Positions 59,038 to 61,572 of a DNA stretch of 61,572 bases are shown here, in pieces. A model generated the notes under the pieces. That model made no database searches. It had not been told where the DNA came from and saw nothing but the letters and a program-made list of their open reading frames with translations. Source of the stretch: Clostridia bacterium (lineage in GTDB: Bacteria > Bacillota > Clostridia > Christensenellales > Aristaeellaceae); contig JAFRLF010000135.1 of the NCBI GenBank assembly GCA_017431365.1, positions 1 through 61,572 of the forward strand, written 5' to 3'. The stretch's first letter is position 1. Each line of letters opens with the position of its first letter. The position numbers and the translations under genes were made by a program.

Positions 59038-60117
59038 TCATGCCCGCGCTGTCCGACCTGATGTCGTAAAGAAGAGCGCCAGCAATGCCGCCGCCACGGC
59101 CCCGACGATCTTGGCCGCCAGCAGCGCGCCCGCCGTTTCTGGAGAAACGCTCATCGTAAAGGCGAAGTGCGCCGTGAACGCCGAAGCGCCGCTGACCAGC
59201 GCCGCGGCGTTGACCACGCGGCTGCGCTCGTCCATGCGGGCCATCATGCCGAGCGCGGGCGTCACGTTCACCAGTCCGATGAGCAGACCCGTCGTGCCCG
59301 CGGCGTTCATCCCAGTCCTGCGGCCGAGGGCCTCAAAGGGCCTTTTTAAGAGCCGCTGCAAAAGCTCGCTCAAAGGCAGGCTGCCGAGCAGCATGATGCC
59401 TATCGAGGAAACGACCTGCATGGCTTCCGGCAGGGACACCATGCCCGGGATCAGCTCGAACCCGATCATATACTGCACGGCGCTGACGGTCAGTCCCGCA
59501 TAGGCGATCAGGGAAATCACGCGGCTGAGGACGGAGAAGCCCTTCACCATGCTGTCAGGCCGTCGGATCAGGCCCAGGAGCAGCAGCCCCGCGATCAGCA
59601 GGATCGGCATGCATTGCCATATGGTGTTGAGAAGCCCCAGCCCGCAGATCAGCCCGCCCGTGACGAGCGCCGCGGGCAGGGCCATGAGCCCCAGCATGAG
59701 TCCTCTGGATAGAGCCGCATGCGCCTCCTTCGGCGTCAGGGAAAAGCCCACCGGAATCGTGAAAACGGCCGTACAGCCGAACGTCGCGCCCACGATGATG
59801 CCCGAGAAGCGCCCGACGCTCGGATCCCGCGCGAGGCTCTGCGCCAGCTGGTATCCACCCATATCTATGGCCAGGATCCCCCCGAACATGCCGGGGTCCA
59901 TGCCCAGCGCGGCAAACGCCGGAGCGATGACCCTTTCAAGCAGGCCGGACAGCGCGGGCATGAGGCACATGATCCCGGCCATGCTCAGCGCCAGCGACCC
60001 CAGAAGATGAAACCCCTCGTCAAAGCGCTCTCCCAGACCGAATTTGTTGCCGATCATGCGGTCGAGACCGCCGAGCGCCGCGCCGACGGCCATGAGGATC
60101 ATAAGAACCCGATTCAT
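59038..60117 (-). CDS. eutH: EutH-family ethanolamine transporter
   Basis: A 359-residue membrane protein with about ten hydrophobic segments, matching EutH, the ethanolamine permease. Telling stretches are FGLGERFDEGFHLLGSLALS near the start, FGGILAIDMGGYQLAQSLA, and SGIIVGATFGCTAVFTIPVG. Normal EutH genes lie in eut operons with ammonia-lyase and shell genes; none is present here, so this is an isolated copy or a related transporter. Start ATG at 60117 is 7 bp after the M24 peptidase stop, suggesting co-transcription. Confidence 0.85.
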   Translation of the reverse strand: MNRVLMILMAVGAALGGLDRMIGNKFGLGERFDEGFHLLGSLALSMAGIMCLMPALSGLLERVIAPAFAALGMDPGMFGGILAIDMGGYQLAQSLARDPSVGRFSGIIVGATFGCTAVFTIPVGFSLTPKEAHAALSRGLMLGLMALPAALVTGGLICGLGLLNTIWQCMPILLIAGLLLLGLIRRPDSMVKGFSVLSRVISLIAYAGLTVSAVQYMIGFELIPGMVSLPEAMQVVSSIGIMLLGSLPLSELLQRLLKRPFEALGRRTGMNAAGTTGLLIGLVNVTPALGMMARMDERSRVVNAAALVSGASAFTAHFAFTMSVSPETAGALLAAKIVGAVAAALLALFFTTSGRTARA

Positions 60118-60123
60118 GCGGCG

Positions 60124-61371
60124 TTACCTCTTGACCATGACGTCTTCGATATCCTCGATCGTACGGGGGGTGACGACGGACAGGTTCTCGCAGCCGTCCT
60201 CGGTGACAAGGCAGTTGTCCTCCAGGCGGAAGCCGATCCCCCATTCCTCGTGATAAATGCCCACGTCCACGCAGAAAGCCATGCCGGGCGCGACGCGCTC
60301 GGGCAGGGCGATCACGTCGTGCACGTCATATCCGATGTGATGCGCGCCGCCATGCCACATCAGCGTGCCGACGTCCTTCACGTCTTTCAGGACGCCCGCG
60401 TCCTTCAGCCTCTCGGCGTTGTACGAGCGGATGGTCTTGTCCACATCCGCCATCAGCATGCCGGGCCTGATGATCTCAAACATGTGGTTCGAGGTCGCCA
60501 GCGCGCACTCGTAGAGGATGCGCTGCCTCTCGGAATAGCGGCCGTTGCAGGGCCAGCCGCGCGACACGTCCGCGATGTGCCCGTCGTGCTGAGCGCCCAC
60601 GTCGTTGAGGATCATGTCCCCGTCCAGCGCCAGGCCGTTATTGGCGTAGTAGTGAATGCAGAAGTTGTTCTTCCCCGCCGAGATGATACTGGGGAAGCCG
60701 GATCCGCAGGGGGCGTGCTGGAACAGCGCGTAATCGAATTCCGCGCGGTACTGATATTCGTACATGCCGGGGCGGGAGGCCTTCATCATGCGAAGGATCC
60801 CCTCCGAGGTGATTTTCTCGGCCATGCGCAGGGCGTCGATCTCCTCCGGCGTCTTGATGAGGCGTAGCCGGCGGATGATGACGTTGGCGTTCTCCACGCC
60901 GATATACGGATATTCCCTGTTAAACAGGCTCAGACACGCCTGAGCCGGTCGATCCCGGTCCTCGGGCGCGGCCCGGTAGGTGTCCAGATAGACGCGGGTG
61001 TAATCCCCGCCCGTGGCCAGGCGGTGCAGATCGCCGTCGAAGCCGGAAAGTGGACGGATGTCCGCGACGCCGGAGAGCTCTTCGGCCTGCTGCGGCTTGA
61101 GGCGCGTGCCCGTCCAGCGCTCCGCCATGGGGTCGGGCGGCAGCATGTAGAGCCGCTCGCTGACCGCGCCGCCTTCTTCCTTGAGGATCATCAGGACGCT
61201 CTGCTTCTGCTCGATGCCCGTCAGGTAGACAAAACTCCGATCGGCAAAGAAGGGATAGTATTCGTCGTTGGTCTTGCGGACTTCTTCTCCCGAAAAGATC
61301 AGGCACAGCGAAGCGGGCTTCATCGCCGCGGCAAGAGCCGCTCTGTTCGCCGCGTGAAATGACTTGTTCAT
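60124..61371 (-). CDS. M24-family aminopeptidase P-like metallopeptidase
   Basis: A 415-residue M24 pita-bread peptidase, likely a Xaa-Pro aminopeptidase. The N-terminal creatinase-like domain (1-175, with RSFVYLTGIEQKQSVLMI) precedes the catalytic domain. Metal ligands are LNDVGA and HIADVSRGW (two Asp), GGAHHIGYDVHD (His), FRLEDN and CENLS (two Glu). The ATG at 61371 has AAAGG upstream and matches family N-termini; the frame continues open to 61473. It may be expressed together with eutH and nagA on the same strand. Confidence 0.92.
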   Translation of the reverse strand: MNKSFHAANRAALAAAMKPASLCLIFSGEEVRKTNDEYYPFFADRSFVYLTGIEQKQSVLMILKEEGGAVSERLYMLPPDPMAERWTGTRLKPQQAEELSGVADIRPLSGFDGDLHRLATGGDYTRVYLDTYRAAPEDRDRPAQACLSLFNREYPYIGVENANVIIRRLRLIKTPEEIDALRMAEKITSEGILRMMKASRPGMYEYQYRAEFDYALFQHAPCGSGFPSIISAGKNNFCIHYYANNGLALDGDMILNDVGAQHDGHIADVSRGWPCNGRYSERQRILYECALATSNHMFEIIRPGMLMADVDKTIRSYNAERLKDAGVLKDVKDVGTLMWHGGAHHIGYDVHDVIALPERVAPGMAFCVDVGIYHEEWGIGFRLEDNCLVTEDGCENLSVVTPRTIEDIEDVMVKR

Positions 61372-61460
61372 ATCTATACACAGCCTTTCTGCGAAAGGCA
61401 CCAAAGGGGTTATGAAACGGTGCGCTATCGCGATTCGTAGAAGTTTGCTATACTGCATCT

Positions 61461-61560
61461 GTAGGGACCTCACACTACAGACCCCGTGGAGTTGAGTGGC
61501 GGGGCTGTATAGCGGAAACCCCGCATATCTATATGGTGTCTGTCGTACATTAAGGAATCA
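61461..61560 (+). promoter_or_regulatory. Structured leader upstream of the next gene
   Basis: After a TATACT at 61449-61454 the transcript would fold: CTACAG/CTGTATAG with an inner CCCCG (61482-61486)/CGGGG (61500-61504) stem, then GCGG and CCCCGC. It ends at a ribosome site AAGGA (61552-61556). It matches no riboswitch class I can name, so it may be an uncharacterised regulatory RNA element. Confidence 0.35.
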
Positions 61561-61564
61561 AAGA

Positions 61565-61572
61565 ATGGCGCA
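61565..61572 (+). CDS. Start of a gene cut by the window edge
   Basis: ATG at 61565 followed by GCG CA, with AAGGA at 61552-61556 placed 8 bp upstream. Only two codons are inside the window, so no product can be named. Confidence 0.4.

Overview
The window is about 61.6 kb of GC-rich (roughly 60% by eye) chromosomal DNA from a Gram-positive-type, probably gut-dwelling member of the Clostridia. Evidence for this is the strong GGAGG-type ribosome sites, consensus sigma-A promoters, an LplABC-type sugar importer next to its regulator, a DUF3793/flavodoxin operon, and secreted proteins built from SH3, peptidoglycan-binding, VanW, leucine-rich and Big_2 modules. An unnamed Christensenellales-like lineage would fit, but that is inference. 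No rRNA, tRNA, CRISPR array, integrase or transposase was found.

Layout. 1-6.1 kb: KDPG aldolase (eda) fused to a VOC domain, an Mbeg1-like hydrolase, a ThuA-like protein, a ComEC lacking its beta-lactamase domain and an M42 aminopeptidase. 6.1-10.8 kb: a minus-strand operon of an ArsR-type regulator, solute-binding protein and two permeases, behind a perfect consensus promoter. 11-15 kb: SH3 protein, PlsC-like acyltransferase, dnaB and scpB. 15-18.4 kb: a DNA-damage-type cassette with dinB facing XRE regulator, ImmA/IrrE protease, small protein and SLOG gene, around a shared control region full of AGGAAGTT sites. 18.4-23 kb: a tandem VanW protein and a 1060-residue SH3/peptidoglycan-binding protein. 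23-28 kb: a sorbitol-type dehydrogenase, an ECF sigma/anti-sigma pair, then a lower-GC island where an AlbA_2 (Schlafen-like) gene with a helically phased operator array lies between pieces of a DUF4160-DUF2442 pair. 28-39.3 kb: one 3755-residue secreted BspA-type leucine-rich/Big_2 protein. 39.4-48.4 kb: GH116 glycosidase, DtxR/MntR-type regulator, SGNH hydrolase, oligoendopeptidase F, transglutaminase and a secreted protein of unknown function. 48.5-52 kb: GNAT enzyme and an operon (DUF3793, flavodoxin, Tp47/ZinT-like secreted protein) with a near-perfect DtxR/IdeR iron box. 52-56.5 kb: era-recO-membrane protein-Hsp70-like operon with ATGA overlaps. 56.7-61.6 kb: GH130 phosphorylase-like enzyme, nagA, eutH, an M24 peptidase, and the start of another gene behind a structured leader.

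The most promising undescribed material is the membrane-tethered Hsp70 with a GrpE-tailed membrane partner, the dinB/XRE/ImmA cassette with its operator set, the iron-box operon, and the AlbA_2 gene with its 11-bp phased TTGNCAA array inside a broken DUF4160-DUF2442 locus.
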